A DNA stretch of 64,000 bases from Couchioplanes caeruleus. GTDB taxonomy: Bacteria > Actinomycetota > Actinomycetes > Mycobacteriales > Micromonosporaceae. Positions 1-10,513 of the stretch are shown piece by piece. Numbering within the stretch: the stretch's first letter is position 1; every line of letters starts with the position of its first letter. The stretch covers positions 2,611,501 to 2,675,500 of the forward strand of contig NZ_CP092183.1 of the NCBI RefSeq assembly GCF_023499255.1. Reading direction: 5' to 3'. The notes beneath the pieces are model-generated. The model saw only the letters and a program-made list of their open reading frames with translations. It had not been told where the DNA came from and did not search any database. The translations under genes were made by a program, and so were the position numbers.

Positions 1-1640
<1,640 letters not shown>

Positions 1641-1800
1641 TCTAGATCTCCTCAGGTAATGCGATATCGGGTGAGAGGGGGTGCCCGAGGAAGGGCGGGT
1701 ACGGCCGGCCGCTGGAGGCGGTCGGCGTGCGAGGTCCGGTGCGGCTCTTCTCAGGTGGGCGTCGCTGCCGCTGGGTCGGCGTGGAGCGGGAACCCCGGGC

Positions 1801-2820
1801 TCAGGTGGTGACGGCCGGTCCGGCTCCGGTCGAGCCGCGGGCCATGAAGGTGGCGGGTATGACGGTCGGTCGGTTGGGCAGGGGTGAGCCCTCGAAGTGG
1901 GCGAGCAGCGTGCGTGCCGCGGCCTCGCCCATCTCGCGCAACGGTTGGTGCACGGTGGTCAGCGGCGGCTGGGTGTGCGCCGCCAGGGGGATGTCGTCGA
2001 AGCCCACCACCGCGACGTCCTGCGGGATGCGCCGTCCACTGTCGAGGATCGCCTGCATGGCGCCGGTGGCGGAGAGGTCGTTGTGGGCGAAGACGGCGTC
2101 GAAGTCGAGCCCCGCCTCGATCGCGGCGTTCACGCCCTCGAAGCCGCAGGCGATGGTGAAGTCGCCGGGCAGGATGTGGTCGGCCGGGATCGGGTGGCCG
2201 GCCTCGGCGTACTCGGTGGCGAAGCCCTCGAGGCGCTGCACGGTGCACCCGAAGCGCTCGGGGCCGGCGATGACCAGCGGCTTGTAGCGGCCGACCTCCA
2301 GCAGGTGCCGGGCGGCCGAGCCGGCGCCGGTGAAGTGCGTGGTGCCGACGCTCGGGATCTGCATCGGCTGCACGTCGCGGTCGTCGATCAGCACGACCGG
2401 CAGCCCGCGGGCGTGCAGCGTGGCGATGTAGTCGAGGGTGCCCTCGGGCTCGATGACCAGCAGGCCGTCGAAGCTCTTGGCCGAGACCTGGGCGCCGAAC
2501 TGGCGCATGGACTCCTCACCCCGGTTGCAGGTGAACAGCAGCAGCCCGTAGCGCTCGGTCTCCAGCACGTCGACCGCGCCCTGCAGGACCTCGCCGATCC
2601 ACGGCCAGGTGAGGGAGGGGACCAGCATGCCGACGACCCGGGTACGCCCGCGGGCCAGCCCGACGGCGCGGGAGCTGGGCACGTACCCGAGTTCCTCGAT
2701 GACCTTGCGGACCCGGGCGGCGGTGGACTCGTCCAGTTCACCCTTGCCGTTGAGCACCCGGGACACCGTGGTCTTGCTGACCTTGGCCCGGGCCGCCACA
2801 TCGGCGATGGTGATTGGCAC
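1801..2820 (-). CDS. LacI-family transcriptional regulator
   Basis: Sugar-responsive repressor, 339 residues, the usual LacI length. The N-terminal helix-turn-helix ([22 protein letters not shown]) occupies residues 3-24, the hinge follows near residues 48-58, and the rest is a periplasmic-binding-protein-like effector domain containing VVLIDDRDV and [13 protein letters not shown] chose GTG at 2820 because GGAGG sits 7 bases upstream and LacI proteins start a few residues before the helix-turn-helix; a longer in-frame start at 2913 would add an unlikely arginine-rich leader across the putative operator. It is transcribed towards the family-5 binding-protein gene 160 bases downstream, so it probably controls that transporter as well as itself. 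Confidence 0.93.
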   Translation of the reverse strand: MPITIADVAARAKVSKTTVSRVLNGKGELDESTAARVRKVIEELGYVPSSRAVGLARGRTRVVGMLVPSLTWPWIGEVLQGAVDVLETERYGLLLFTCNRGEESMRQFGAQVSAKSFDGLLVIEPEGTLDYIATLHARGLPVVLIDDRDVQPMQIPSVGTTHFTGAGSAARHLLEVGRYKPLVIAGPERFGCTVQRLEGFATEYAEAGHPIPADHILPGDFTIACGFEGVNAAIEAGLDFDAVFAHNDLSATGAMQAILDSGRRIPQDVAVVGFDDIPLAAHTQPPLTTVHQPLREMGEAAARTLLAHFEGSPLPNRPTVIPATFMARGSTGAGPAVTT

Positions 2821-2861
2821 TGGTCCTCCGACTTGTGTCCGTGGGGTAACACCGCAGTTTC

Positions 2862-2885
2862 GGAACCGGTTTCGGGAGCGGTTCC
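2862..2885. promoter_or_regulatory. Probable LacI-type operator upstream of the LacI gene
   Basis: GGAACCGGTTTC at 2862-2873 is a near-palindrome with a central CCGG and only two unpaired positions, the form expected for LacI-family sites. It is followed directly by GGGAGCGGTTCC. The outer arms GGAACCG and CGGTTCC also form a 7-base inverted repeat across 24 bases. It lies about 45 bases upstream of the LacI start codon, consistent with autoregulation. Confidence 0.5.
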
Positions 2886-3049
2886 GGCAGTAAACTCCGG
2901 TGAGTCGCGTCACGTCAACGCGTCGGCGTCTTTATTTAGGTTTCGAGACGATAACCAAGGGAAGATTCAGGCGTTTACCGGCTTCCCAGGACGCCACGAA
3001 CCGGGCGAATCACCCGCCTGTCGCGGCCCTGTCCGTGACCAACCCGTGA

Positions 3050-3886
3050 TCAGCCGGCGGCCGGGACTCCTTCCACGCGCCGGACCACGTCGGGCAGCAC
3101 CCGGCCGAGCGGCGCGTCGACGATCAGCTGGGCGTACGGAGTGCCCCGCGTCTCGCCCTGGTTGACGATCGCCACCCGGATCCCGTCCTTCGCCGCCCGC
3201 AGCACGAACCGGCGGCCGGACATGACGGTGAGCGACGACCCGAGGACCAGCAGGGTCCGCGCCCCGGCGACGAGCTCGAAGCTGCGGCTCACCCGGGCGG
3301 GCGGCACGGTCTCGCCGAAGTACACGACGTCCGGCTTGAGCATGCCGCCGCAGGCCGTGCAGTCCACCACCGTGAAGCCGTCCAGCTCGGCGTCGTCGAT
3401 CTCCACGTCACCGTCCGGGTTCACGGCGGAGACGGCCGCGGCGAAGCCCGGGTTCGCGGCGTCGAGCCGCTCGCCGAGCTCGGCCCGGCCGGTCCGGCGC
3501 CCGCAGTCCAGGCAGACGATCCAGGCCAGGTTGCCGTGCAGCTCGACCACCCCGTGCGCGCCGCCGGCCTGGTGCAGCCCGTCCACGTTCTGCGTGATGA
3601 TCCCGTCGATGCGGCCCAGCTCCTGCAGGCGCGCGACCGCCCGGTGCCCGTCGTTCGGCCGGGCGTCACCGATGGTGCGCCACCCCAGGTGGCTGCGCGC
3701 CCAGTAGCGCCGGCGCGCGATCGGGTCCCGGGTGAACGCCTGGTAGGTCATCGGGGTGCTGGGCCGGGCGGCGCCGGACGGGCCGCGGTAGTCCGGGATG
3801 CCCGACTCGGTGGACAGGCCCGCGCCGCTCAGCACCACGACCCCGCCGTCGGCGCACCACCGCGCCAGCTCGTCGTCTCGCTCCAC
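3050..3886 (-). CDS. NAD-dependent protein deacylase, sirtuin (SIR2/CobB family)
   Basis: Removes acyl groups from lysines using NAD+, in the cytosol. About 278 residues, normal for bacterial sirtuins. Visible motifs are [15 protein letters not shown] near residue 20 (NAD binding), TQNVDGLH, the catalytic HGN, two zinc-binding Cys pairs (CLDCG and CTACG), and VVYFGE followed by the GSSLTV nucleotide-binding strand. GTG at 3886 is chosen over GTG at 3928 because GAGGGA precedes it and the protein then begins just before the Rossmann fold. Nothing in the flanking genes suggests a specific partner; the LacI gene lies to the left on the same strand and the next gene to the right is divergent. Confidence 0.92.
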   Translation of the reverse strand: MERDDELARWCADGGVVVLSGAGLSTESGIPDYRGPSGAARPSTPMTYQAFTRDPIARRRYWARSHLGWRTIGDARPNDGHRAVARLQELGRIDGIITQNVDGLHQAGGAHGVVELHGNLAWIVCLDCGRRTGRAELGERLDAANPGFAAAVSAVNPDGDVEIDDAELDGFTVVDCTACGGMLKPDVVYFGETVPPARVSRSFELVAGARTLLVLGSSLTVMSGRRFVLRAAKDGIRVAIVNQGETRGTPYAQLIVDAPLGRVLPDVVRRVEGVPAAG

Positions 3887-4038
3887 CCCACCATGGTCCC
3901 TCACGACCGGCCCCGCGCCGCGAGACACCGGTCACGGCGGCCGGTGACGGCCCGAGGGGTGTCACCCGCGGGAGTGGGACGAAGTACTCAGTCGATGCGA
4001 TCTGTGCACGGACCTGCGGACCACGGTAAGTTGATGCC

Positions 4039-4527
4039 GTGGCTGACGTCGTGCGCCTGCTTCCCCGTCACTGGGACGGGCGCCGCCTGCTGCAATTTCT
4101 CGCCGGGCTGGCGCTGATCGCGCTCGCGTTCGCCACGCCGGCACTGTCCGCGGCGCCCGACGCCGGCACCTCCGAGACCGTGGTCACCACGGTCGATGCA
4201 CCCCTGGACACGAGCCTCGGCGACCGCGTCCTGGTGCCGGACACGGGCCCCGCGCAGCGCGCCGGGTCGGGTTCCGCGCCGTCGGGCGAGCAGGCCCGCG
4301 CCGCCGCCGTCGCCGGCCTGGAAGCCCGTGCCGCCGGCGAGACCGCGACCGCCTCCGGCGACTCCGGCCGCACGATGAGCCCGGACGCCTCCCGCGCCAC
4401 GACGTCCGACGCGCCCGCCTTCTCCTCCGACGCGGCCGGTCCGGCCAAGCTCTGCGACCGCGGCGTGCCCGGCCTCGACGGTGTCGCCCAGCGCCCCTAC
4501 GCCGGGCGCGCCCCGCCGCGGGCGTAG
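4039..4527 (+). CDS. Hypothetical secreted or membrane-anchored protein
   Basis: 162 residues of unrecognised function. An N-terminal basic segment is followed by a hydrophobic stretch at about residues 19-37 (FLAGLALIALAFATPAL), which could be a signal peptide or a single anchor. The remainder is Ala/Ser/Thr/Asp-rich and looks disordered. GTG at 4039 is preceded by a weak ribosome-binding region, and the nearby ATG at 4032 is in another frame. The divergent sirtuin lies 150 bases away. The composition fits coding sequence, but no domain is visible, so this is a low-information call. Confidence 0.6.
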   Translation: MADVVRLLPRHWDGRRLLQFLAGLALIALAFATPALSAAPDAGTSETVVTTVDAPLDTSLGDRVLVPDTGPAQRAGSGSAPSGEQARAAAVAGLEARAAGETATASGDSGRTMSPDASRATTSDAPAFSSDAAGPAKLCDRGVPGLDGVAQRPYAGRAPPRA

Positions 4528-4689
4528 AGCCCACCGGCGAAGAACCCCTCCCGTGACGCCCGCGGGCCGGCGTGCGCGCCTGCCCCGCCCGTGTGAGCGT
4601 CGCCCCGGTGGCCCGCGGCGAGGTGCTGTGCCCGTACCCGCCGCGGCCGCCCGCCCGTCATCAGCGAAGCCCGACGCACGAGGAAACCG

Positions 4690-5406
4690 GTGTTGACCGT
4701 GGAGACCGCTGCCGTCATCTGGATGATCATGCTGCTCGCCGTCGCCGCCGCGGCGGCCGCTCTCGCCGTGCCGCGCCGGGAGGCGCGCGCCAACCGCCAC
4801 CCCGCCCCGCCCTCGGCCGCCGAACGGTACGCCGACGAGGTGGCCGCTGCCGCCGACCACGCCGCCGGGGCCGCCCGGCGCAGCCGCGTCGCGTGGGAGA
4901 TCGCGCAGGAGGATGTCGACGCCGCGTGGGCCGCGTACGACGCCGCGGACGGCGAGGCCCGTCGCTGCCGGGCCGCGGCCGTGTTCCCGGTGCTCCGGCA
5001 GCGCCGCACCCGGGCCGAGATCGCCGATCGCACCCGCTGCCTGCACCGCTCCGCGCTCGCCGCGTGCCGCCGCAAGGAGCTGTCGATCGCTCAGCTCAAC
5101 GAGGTGCTCGCGCACCGCGGGCCGTGGAACCCGCGCAAGCATCCGGTCGCCCAGGAGACCGCCCTGCGGGCCGCCGTCGCCGAGCACCGCTTCGCCGCGT
5201 ACCAGGCCGCGGTCGAGCGGGAGCGGTCCGCGTGGGCCGAGGCCGAGCAGGCGGCCGTGGCCCTGCGCAGCCTGCGCGCGGAGGCCCTGGCTGCGACGAC
5301 GAGCGCCGGGCGCGACCTGCGGCCCGAGGACTCCCGGCGGGCGGAGCAGTGGAGCCCGGCCGAGCCGGTCGCCCGCCCGGCGAACGCGCGCCTGGCGGTG
5401 CACTGA
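4690..5406 (+). CDS. Membrane-anchored coiled-coil-like protein, unknown function
   Basis: 238 residues. An N-terminal transmembrane helix at about residues 8-28 is followed by a long Ala/Glu/Arg-rich helical region (about 40-210) with heptad-like spacing, such as AAADHAAGAARRSRVAWEIAQ, suggesting a cytoplasmic coiled coil. GTG at 4690 has GAGGAAA just upstream. The next gene (5513) follows by about 105 bases on the same strand and may be co-transcribed. I do not recognise a family; similar Ala-rich anchored proteins are common in actinomycetes. Confidence 0.7.
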   Translation: MLTVETAAVIWMIMLLAVAAAAAALAVPRREARANRHPAPPSAAERYADEVAAAADHAAGAARRSRVAWEIAQEDVDAAWAAYDAADGEARRCRAAAVFPVLRQRRTRAEIADRTRCLHRSALAACRRKELSIAQLNEVLAHRGPWNPRKHPVAQETALRAAVAEHRFAAYQAAVERERSAWAEAEQAAVALRSLRAEALAATTSAGRDLRPEDSRRAEQWSPAEPVARPANARLAVH

Positions 5407-5512
5407 CCCTCCAGAGTGGACCCGGACCGCGCCTTGGCCGGTTGCGGGGCGGGACCCGGGCGGGCCGGGTACCGTCACAGGGGCCGTCGACGACGAGTGG
5501 CAGGAGGCCGAA

Positions 5513-6553
5513 GTGTCAGTGACCCCGGCGGGCCGTCCGCCGGCCGTGCGGCTGCACCGCGCGGCCCGCATCGAGGACGCCGTCCACGAGGTCGTCGAGC
5601 GACGGCTCCGGCAGCGCGGCTGGCGGCCGGTGATCACCGCCTACACCGGGTACGGTGCCCCCGGCTGGGCCCGCGTCATGGCCCGGGTCGTGCTCACCCG
5701 CAGCTCGCAGGTCCCCAAGCGGCTGGAGAAGGTCCGCGGCTGGCGCAGCTTCACCACGTCGCCGGTCAACAACGCGCTGGTGGAGATCCGGATCGGCGAC
5801 CGGGTGCACCAGACCCGCACCGACCGCAGCGGGTACGTGGACACCCGGGTCAGGGGCGAGCTGGATCCGGGCTGGGCGTGCGTACGCCTGTCCACCGAGG
5901 GCGCGGAGCCGGTCGAGGCGCCGATCCGCGTGGTGGACCCGGCCATGAAGTTCGGGGTCATCAGCGACATCGACGACACCGTCATGGTGACCGCGCTGCC
6001 CCGGCCGCTGCTCGCCGCCTGGAACACGTTCGTGCTGGACGAGCACGCCCGCATGGCGGTCCCGGGCATGGCGGTGCTCTACGAGCGGCTGGTCAACGCC
6101 CACCCCGGCGCCCCGGTCTTCTACCTGTCGACCGGCGCGTGGAACGTCGCCCCGACGCTGACCCGGTTCCTCTCCCGGCACCTCTACCCGGCCGGGCCGC
6201 TGCTGCTCACCGACTGGGGACCGACACCGGACCGCTGGTTCCGCAGCGGGAGCGAACACAAGCGCAACACCTTGGCCAGGCTCGCCGGCGAGTTCCCCGA
6301 CATCCGGTGGCTGCTCATCGGCGACGACGGCCAGCACGACCAGGAGATCTACTCCGAGTTCGCGCATGCGCACCCGGACAACGTGACCGCGGTCGCGATC
6401 CGTCGCCTGTCGCCGACCCAGGCCGTGCTGGCCGGCGCGATCCCGGGGCCCACGGGCAACGCGGAGGCCGTCGGCTCCGGCGGCAAGACGTGGTTCTCCG
6501 CCCCGGACGGCGCCGGCCTCTGGTCGCTGCTGCGGGACTCCGACGTTGTCTAG
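5513..6553 (+). CDS. APP1-type phosphatidate phosphatase-like protein (DUF2183)
   Basis: 346 residues. The C-terminal half carries the conserved DUF2183/APP1 catalytic region: ISDIDDTV near residue 148 (HAD-like DxDxT/V nucleophile motif), the YLSTGAWN segment, and LLIGDDGQHDQEIY, which supplies acidic metal-binding residues. The N-terminal part resembles the beta-rich domain usually found before it, with RSGY and DPGW. In yeast the family dephosphorylates phosphatidate, but bacterial substrates are mostly unknown, so the reaction is inferred. GTG at 5513 is preceded by AGGAGG at a 5-base spacing, which decides the start against much longer in-frame openings upstream. No membrane segment is evident. 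Confidence 0.88.
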   Translation: MSVTPAGRPPAVRLHRAARIEDAVHEVVERRLRQRGWRPVITAYTGYGAPGWARVMARVVLTRSSQVPKRLEKVRGWRSFTTSPVNNALVEIRIGDRVHQTRTDRSGYVDTRVRGELDPGWACVRLSTEGAEPVEAPIRVVDPAMKFGVISDIDDTVMVTALPRPLLAAWNTFVLDEHARMAVPGMAVLYERLVNAHPGAPVFYLSTGAWNVAPTLTRFLSRHLYPAGPLLLTDWGPTPDRWFRSGSEHKRNTLARLAGEFPDIRWLLIGDDGQHDQEIYSEFAHAHPDNVTAVAIRRLSPTQAVLAGAIPGPTGNAEAVGSGGKTWFSAPDGAGLWSLLRDSDVV

Positions 6554-6556
6554 GCG

Positions 6557-6742
6557 TCAGCGCCCGGCGCCGGCCTCCGGGTCCGGGGCGGTCCCGGACG
6601 TCTCCGCCACCCGGGCGTGCAGCCGTTCCCGGATCTCGTCCGGCGTGTACGCCCGCCGTCGCCGCTCCTGCCGTGCCAGCACCACACCCGTGGCGGCGAC
6701 GCCCGCCAGCCCGGCCAGTCCCGCTACTTTCCACCAACGCAT
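6557..6742 (-). CDS. Small single-pass membrane protein
   Basis: 61 residues: one hydrophobic helix at residues 5-24 (KVAGLAGLAGVAATGVVLA) followed by a basic stop-transfer segment (RQERRRR) and a short polar tail containing a YTPDEIRERL helix. This layout (helix, RRRR, YTPDEIRERL) fits real small actinobacterial membrane proteins. It lies three bases from the end of the convergent APP1-like gene and is divergent from the YiiX-like gene, with 17 bases between start codons. Its function is unknown. Confidence 0.6.
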   Translation of the reverse strand: MRWWKVAGLAGLAGVAATGVVLARQERRRRAYTPDEIRERLHARVAETSGTAPDPEAGAGR

Positions 6743-6759
6743 CTGCCGAGGATAGACAC

Positions 6760-7404
6760 GTGGTTGCCGAGATCAGCCTCGACGAGGCCATCGACCTGAC
6801 GCGTACGGGTGACATCTGGATCTTCCGGGGCCGCTCGGGCCCGGACCGTGCCATCCAGGCGATGACCAACAGCCCGGTCAACCACGTCGGCATGTCCGTC
6901 GTGATCGAGGACATGCCGCCGCTGATGTGGCACGCGGAGCTGGGCAAGTCCCTGCCGGACCGGTGGTCGGGCACGTTCCAGCGCGGCGTGCAGCTGCACG
7001 ACCTGCGCGACGCGGTCACCGTGTGGGCCAAGCGGTACGGCCAGCGCGGCTGGCTGCGTCAGCTCGAGCCGCCGGCGGGCAAGGACATGGAGGACAAGGC
7101 GCTCAAGACGGTGGCCCGCCTGGACGGCACGCCGTTCCCGTCGACCGCGCAGCTCGCCTGGCGCTGGGCGCGGGGCCGGGTGCCGCATCTCCGGCTGCCC
7201 TGGCAGCAGGAGAAGCCCGACCCGGGCGACCTCGAGACGGCGTACTGCGCCGAGGTGGTCGCGGTGACGTACGAGGACATGGGGCTGCTGCCGCGGGGCA
7301 AGCAGCCGAACTGGTACGACCCGGGCCGCTTCTGGAGCGGCGACGACCTCGAGCTCTGCGACGGTTACCGGCTGGGCGACGAGATCTCCGTCAGCATCCC
7401 CTGA
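6760..7404 (+). CDS. YiiX/LRAT-like permuted NlpC/P60 (papain-like) protein
   Basis: 214 residues without a signal peptide. A GDIWIFRG strand near residue 13 precedes VNHVGMSV, which supplies a His, and the Cys comes late in AYCAEVVA (about residue 166). This His-before-Cys order is the mark of circularly permuted NlpC/P60-like hydrolases such as YiiX and LRAT, which act on acyl or amide bonds of lipids or peptides; the substrate here is unknown. GTG at 6760 is chosen because GAGGA lies 7 bases upstream and the fold starts at once; the same frame is open far upstream but overlaps other genes. A VOC-domain gene follows after 35 bases on the same strand. Confidence 0.75.
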   Translation: MVAEISLDEAIDLTRTGDIWIFRGRSGPDRAIQAMTNSPVNHVGMSVVIEDMPPLMWHAELGKSLPDRWSGTFQRGVQLHDLRDAVTVWAKRYGQRGWLRQLEPPAGKDMEDKALKTVARLDGTPFPSTAQLAWRWARGRVPHLRLPWQQEKPDPGDLETAYCAEVVAVTYEDMGLLPRGKQPNWYDPGRFWSGDDLELCDGYRLGDEISVSIP

Positions 7405-7439
7405 GTGTCACCGGCGGCCGGTCCGGGTATCCGGAAGCG

Positions 7440-7811
7440 ATGACCAGTCGCATCGCGCAGTGGACGCTGGACGTGCAGGACGTCGACGTGATGGCCCGGT
7501 TCTGGTCGGCCGTGCTCGGCTACCGGATCAACCGTGGCGGCGACGGGAACGCCAAGCTGTACCCGCCGGACGACGCCCCGGGGGCGCCCCCGGTGTGGCT
7601 GCAGGCGTCGGCCGGGCCGAAGTCCGGCAAGAACCGCACCCACCCGGACCTCGTGGTCACGGGCGGCGAGGACCAGGCGGCGGAGGTGGACCGGCTGCTG
7701 AGCCTGGGCGCCCGCCGGGCCGACGTGGGCCAGACGGGCGACGAGGGCTTCACGGTGCTCGCCGACCCGGAGGGCAACGAGTTCTGCGTCCTCAGAGGAC
7801 AGCCGGGCTGA
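7440..7811 (+). CDS. VOC/glyoxalase-like protein
   Basis: 123 residues, typical for one vicinal-oxygen-chelate domain of two beta-alpha-beta-beta-beta modules. Landmarks are WTLDVQDVDVMARFWSAVLGY at the start, HPDLVV in the middle (a usual metal-ligand position) and LADPEGNEFCVL at the end, which supplies the conserved Glu. Members include glyoxalases, dioxygenases and resistance proteins, so the reaction cannot be named. ATG at 7440 is the only sensible start, though no strong ribosome-binding site is seen. A hairpin follows the stop codon. Confidence 0.85.
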   Translation: MTSRIAQWTLDVQDVDVMARFWSAVLGYRINRGGDGNAKLYPPDDAPGAPPVWLQASAGPKSGKNRTHPDLVVTGGEDQAAEVDRLLSLGARRADVGQTGDEGFTVLADPEGNEFCVLRGQPG

Positions 7812-7814
7812 CCG

Positions 7815-7838
7815 CCCGGACGGCCGAGGCCGCCCGGG
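7815..7838. terminator. Hairpin between convergent VOC and helicase genes
   Basis: CCCGGACGGCC at 7815-7825 pairs with GGCCGCCCGGG at 7828-7838 with one mismatch. It lies between two genes whose 3' ends face each other, the expected place for a bidirectional terminator. There is no T-tract. Confidence 0.5.
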
Positions 7839-7850
7839 AACCTCGACGGG

Positions 7851-9347
7851 TCAGCGGCCGCTGCGGCGACCGACGCGGGTGCCCGAGGAGAACGCGGCGG
7901 CGCCCCCGGACTGGCTGGTGTGCACCGGCGTCGAACCGGCGCCACCGCTGCGACGGGCCCGCGGCTGCCCGGCGGACGCGGCCGATCGCGGCTGCCCGCC
8001 CGACGCGCCGGTCCGGGACTGCTGCGCGCCCCGGCCCTTCGGCGGACGGCCACCGGACTTCTCGCCGCCGGCCGGCGCCTGCTCGCGGGCACCGGCGGGG
8101 CGGGCCCGCCCGTGGCCGCGCCGCGAACCACCCGACGGCCGGCCCGGCTCGTCCGAGGCAGGAGCCGCGACGGGCGGCGCGGTGAACGTACGCTTGCCCG
8201 GCGCCAGCTGCGCGAGCAGGGCGTCGCCCGGCCGCGCCTTCGACGTGGTCGGCTTGATGCCGGCCTTGCGGGTCAGGTCGCGTACGTCGCCCTGCTGGTC
8301 GTCGGTCATCAGCGTGATCACGGTGCCCTGCGCGCCGGCCCGGGCCGTACGCCCGGAGCGGTGCAGGTACGCCTTGTGCTCGACCGGCGGGTCGGCGTGG
8401 ATCACCAGCGCCACGTCGTCGACGTGGATGCCGCGCGCGGCGATGTCCGTGGCCACGAGGGTCTCGGCGCTGCCGTCGGAGAACGCGGACAGGTTGCGGT
8501 TGCGCGCGTTCTGAGCGAGGTTGCCGTGCAGCTCCACCGCCGGTACGCCGGCCGCGATGAGCTGACGGGTCAGCGTCTTGGCGCGGCGCTTCGTCCGGGT
8601 GAAGACCACCGTGCGGCCGGGTGCCGCCACCAGGTCCACCAGGACCGGGAACCGGTCGTCGTGGCGCACGTGCAGCACGTGGTGCGACATCTCGACGGGC
8701 GCCTCGTCGGCGGCGTCGACGTGGTGCGTGACCGGGCGGTTCATGAAGCGCTTGACCAGCACGTCCACGCCGCCGTCGAGGGTGGCGGAGAAGAGCATCC
8801 GCTGCCCGTCGCGGGGGGTGGCGTCCATGAGGCGCCGGACCACCGGCAGGAAGCCGAGGTCGGCCATGTGGTCGGCCTCGTCGAGCACGGTGATCTCGAC
8901 GGCGTCGAGGCTGGCGTGCCCGCTGCGCAGGTGGTCCTCGAGCCGGCCGGGGCAGGCCACGACGATGTCGACGCCGGCCTTGAGCCCGCGGATCTGCGGG
9001 TTGGGGCCGACGCCGCCGAAGATCGTCAGCGTGCGCAGGCCCAGCTTGGCGGCCAGCGGCGCGAGGGTCGCGTCGATCTGGGTGGCGAGCTCGCGGGTCG
9101 GGGCGAGGATCAGCGCGCGCGGCCGGCCGGGGCGCCGCGGGGTCCGGGAGCCGGCGAGCCGGGCGACGACCGGCAGCACGAACGCGTACGTCTTGCCGGA
9201 GCCGGTGCGCCCGCGGCCGAGCACGTCACGGCCGGCCAGGGAGTCGGGCAGCGTCGCGGCCTGGATGGGAAAGGGGCTGGTGACGCCGAGACCGGCGAGC
9301 ACCTCGGCGAGCTCGGCGGGTACGCCGAGATCGGTGAACGAGGACAT
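7851..9347 (-). CDS. DEAD-box ATP-dependent RNA helicase
   Basis: 498 residues. It unwinds RNA in ribosome assembly, mRNA decay or cold adaptation. Motifs appear in order: Q motif with SPFPIQ near residue 28, motif I GRTGSGKT (about 47-54), PTRELA, VLDEAD (about 153-158), SAT, VFTRTKRR, and motif VI HRSGRTAR near residue 330. The C-terminal 120 residues are low-complexity and rich in Arg, Gly, Pro and Ser, as in RhlE/CsdA-like helicases where such tails bind RNA. ATG at 9347 begins the family-typical F-x-D-L-G-V. No strong ribosome-binding site is visible. The gene is divergent from the first sigma factor. Confidence 0.95.
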   Translation of the reverse strand: MSSFTDLGVPAELAEVLAGLGVTSPFPIQAATLPDSLAGRDVLGRGRTGSGKTYAFVLPVVARLAGSRTPRRPGRPRALILAPTRELATQIDATLAPLAAKLGLRTLTIFGGVGPNPQIRGLKAGVDIVVACPGRLEDHLRSGHASLDAVEITVLDEADHMADLGFLPVVRRLMDATPRDGQRMLFSATLDGGVDVLVKRFMNRPVTHHVDAADEAPVEMSHHVLHVRHDDRFPVLVDLVAAPGRTVVFTRTKRRAKTLTRQLIAAGVPAVELHGNLAQNARNRNLSAFSDGSAETLVATDIAARGIHVDDVALVIHADPPVEHKAYLHRSGRTARAGAQGTVITLMTDDQQGDVRDLTRKAGIKPTTSKARPGDALLAQLAPGKRTFTAPPVAAPASDEPGRPSGGSRRGHGRARPAGAREQAPAGGEKSGGRPPKGRGAQQSRTGASGGQPRSAASAGQPRARRSGGAGSTPVHTSQSGGAAAFSSGTRVGRRSGR

Positions 9348-9489
9348 GTAGGTGTGAACTCCGAACGTCTGAAGGGGTCGTCCTGCCCGGCGCAGACCTC
9401 ACGGGTCGCGGCGCGTGGTGGTCGATCCGTACGCGGCCCGAGGCAGAACAGGTCGAAGCCGCGAGATCAAGTGTACGCCCCGCTCCACC

Positions 9490-9507
9490 GCAACCCTGCT
9501 GCACCCG
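9490..9507 (+). promoter_or_regulatory. TcrA-box-like direct repeat upstream of the first FliA-like sigma gene
   Basis: GCAACCC-TGCT-GCACCCG matches the pattern GCA(A/C)CCG-n4-GCA(A/C)CCG at 13 of 14 defined positions. It lies 97-114 bases before the sigma start codon and is on the coding strand. The pattern is my recollection of the site of TcrA, an orphan response regulator of Actinoplanes missouriensis. Confidence 0.6.
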
Positions 9508-9603
9508 AGTGTGACCCGTCCTGCACCTCGCGGATCAGACCGTTCTCCTCAGCGCCGGACTCTCCCCCCACCGTCCGGCCGGTACCTTCCGAGGAGACCC
9601 CCT

Positions 9604-10446
9604 ATGAGCGGTGCTGTTGAGGTCGACCGCCGTCGTGAGGACACCGTACGGGCGCACATGCCGCTCGTCGGCCACCTGGTCCGCGAGATGCTCGCCCGGG
9701 TGCCCGCCCACGTGAACCGCGACGATCTGCTCTCGGCCGGGTACGCGGCGCTGGTCGCGGCCGCCCGTGGTTTCGACGAGTCCCGAGGTGTGCCGTTCGC
9801 CCGGTTCGCGGCGGCGCGGGTCCGGGGCGCCCTGCTGGACGAGCTGCGCGGCCTGGACTGGGCGAGCCGCTCGGTGCGGCAGCGGGCCCGGCGTACCGAC
9901 TCGGCGCGCCAGGAGCTGACCGCCGAGCTGGGCCGTACGCCCACCCTGGCCGAGGTCGCCGAGCGGCTGGGCTGTTCGGTCGAGGACATCGAGTCGGCCG
10001 ACGACGACGTGCAGCGTGCCGTGGTGTTCAGCCTGCAGGGCTTCGCCACCGCCGGCGCCGACGACATGGTGACCGAGCCGAGCGCCGGCCCGGAGGAGAT
10101 GCTGATCCGCCGCGAGCGCCTGGGCTACCTGCGGCACGCGATCGAGGTCCTGCCCGAGCGCCTGCGCGTGGTCATCACCGGGTACTTCTTCGACGAGCGT
10201 CCGATGGCGCAGATCGCCGCCGATCTGGGGGTGACCGAGTCCCGCGTCTCGCAGCTGCGCGCCGAGGCGTTGTCGCTGCTCAAGGACGGCCTGAACATCC
10301 ACCTCAACCCGGGCGTGGCCACCTCCGTCAAGGACGGCTGCGTGGCCCGGCGCCGGGCGGCGTACTACGACCAGATCGCGACCCGGGGCACCCTGCGGGA
10401 CCGGCTCGCGCTCACCGGCCCGGACGGTCTGCCCGTCGCGGCCTGA
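9604..10446 (+). CDS. FliA/WhiG-family (sigma-28-like) RNA polymerase sigma factor
   Basis: 280 residues, group 3 sigma-70 protein. Region 2 contains HMPLVGHLVREML and a core-binding and -10 recognition stretch ending ARVRGALLDELRGLDWASRSV, close to the GAxLDExRxxDWxPRSV signature of FliA. Region 3 follows (ELGRTPTLAEVAERLG), and region 4 is FDERPMAQIAADLGVTESRVSQLRAEAL near residues 195-225. A 50-residue C-terminal extension (ARRRAAYYDQIATRGTLRDRLAL) recurs in the paralogue at 13624-14532. ATG at 9604 has AGGAGA upstream. In Actinoplanes several FliA-family factors drive flagellar, sporangium and spore genes; which one this is cannot be told here. Confidence 0.92.
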   Translation: MSGAVEVDRRREDTVRAHMPLVGHLVREMLARVPAHVNRDDLLSAGYAALVAAARGFDESRGVPFARFAAARVRGALLDELRGLDWASRSVRQRARRTDSARQELTAELGRTPTLAEVAERLGCSVEDIESADDDVQRAVVFSLQGFATAGADDMVTEPSAGPEEMLIRRERLGYLRHAIEVLPERLRVVITGYFFDERPMAQIAADLGVTESRVSQLRAEALSLLKDGLNIHLNPGVATSVKDGCVARRRAAYYDQIATRGTLRDRLALTGPDGLPVAA

Positions 10447-10463
10447 ACCCGTAGGCGGACAAC

Positions 10464-10499
10464 GAGGCCCGGTCCCACGTCGCTGGGGGATCGGGCCTC
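10464..10499. terminator. Terminator between convergent sigma and lipoprotein genes
   Basis: GAGGCCCG at 10464-10471 pairs perfectly with CGGGCCTC at 10492-10499, and an inner TCCC/GGGA pairing extends the stem. It sits between two convergent stop codons. Confidence 0.7.
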
Positions 10500-10513
10500 G
10501 CCGCGTACGGGGG

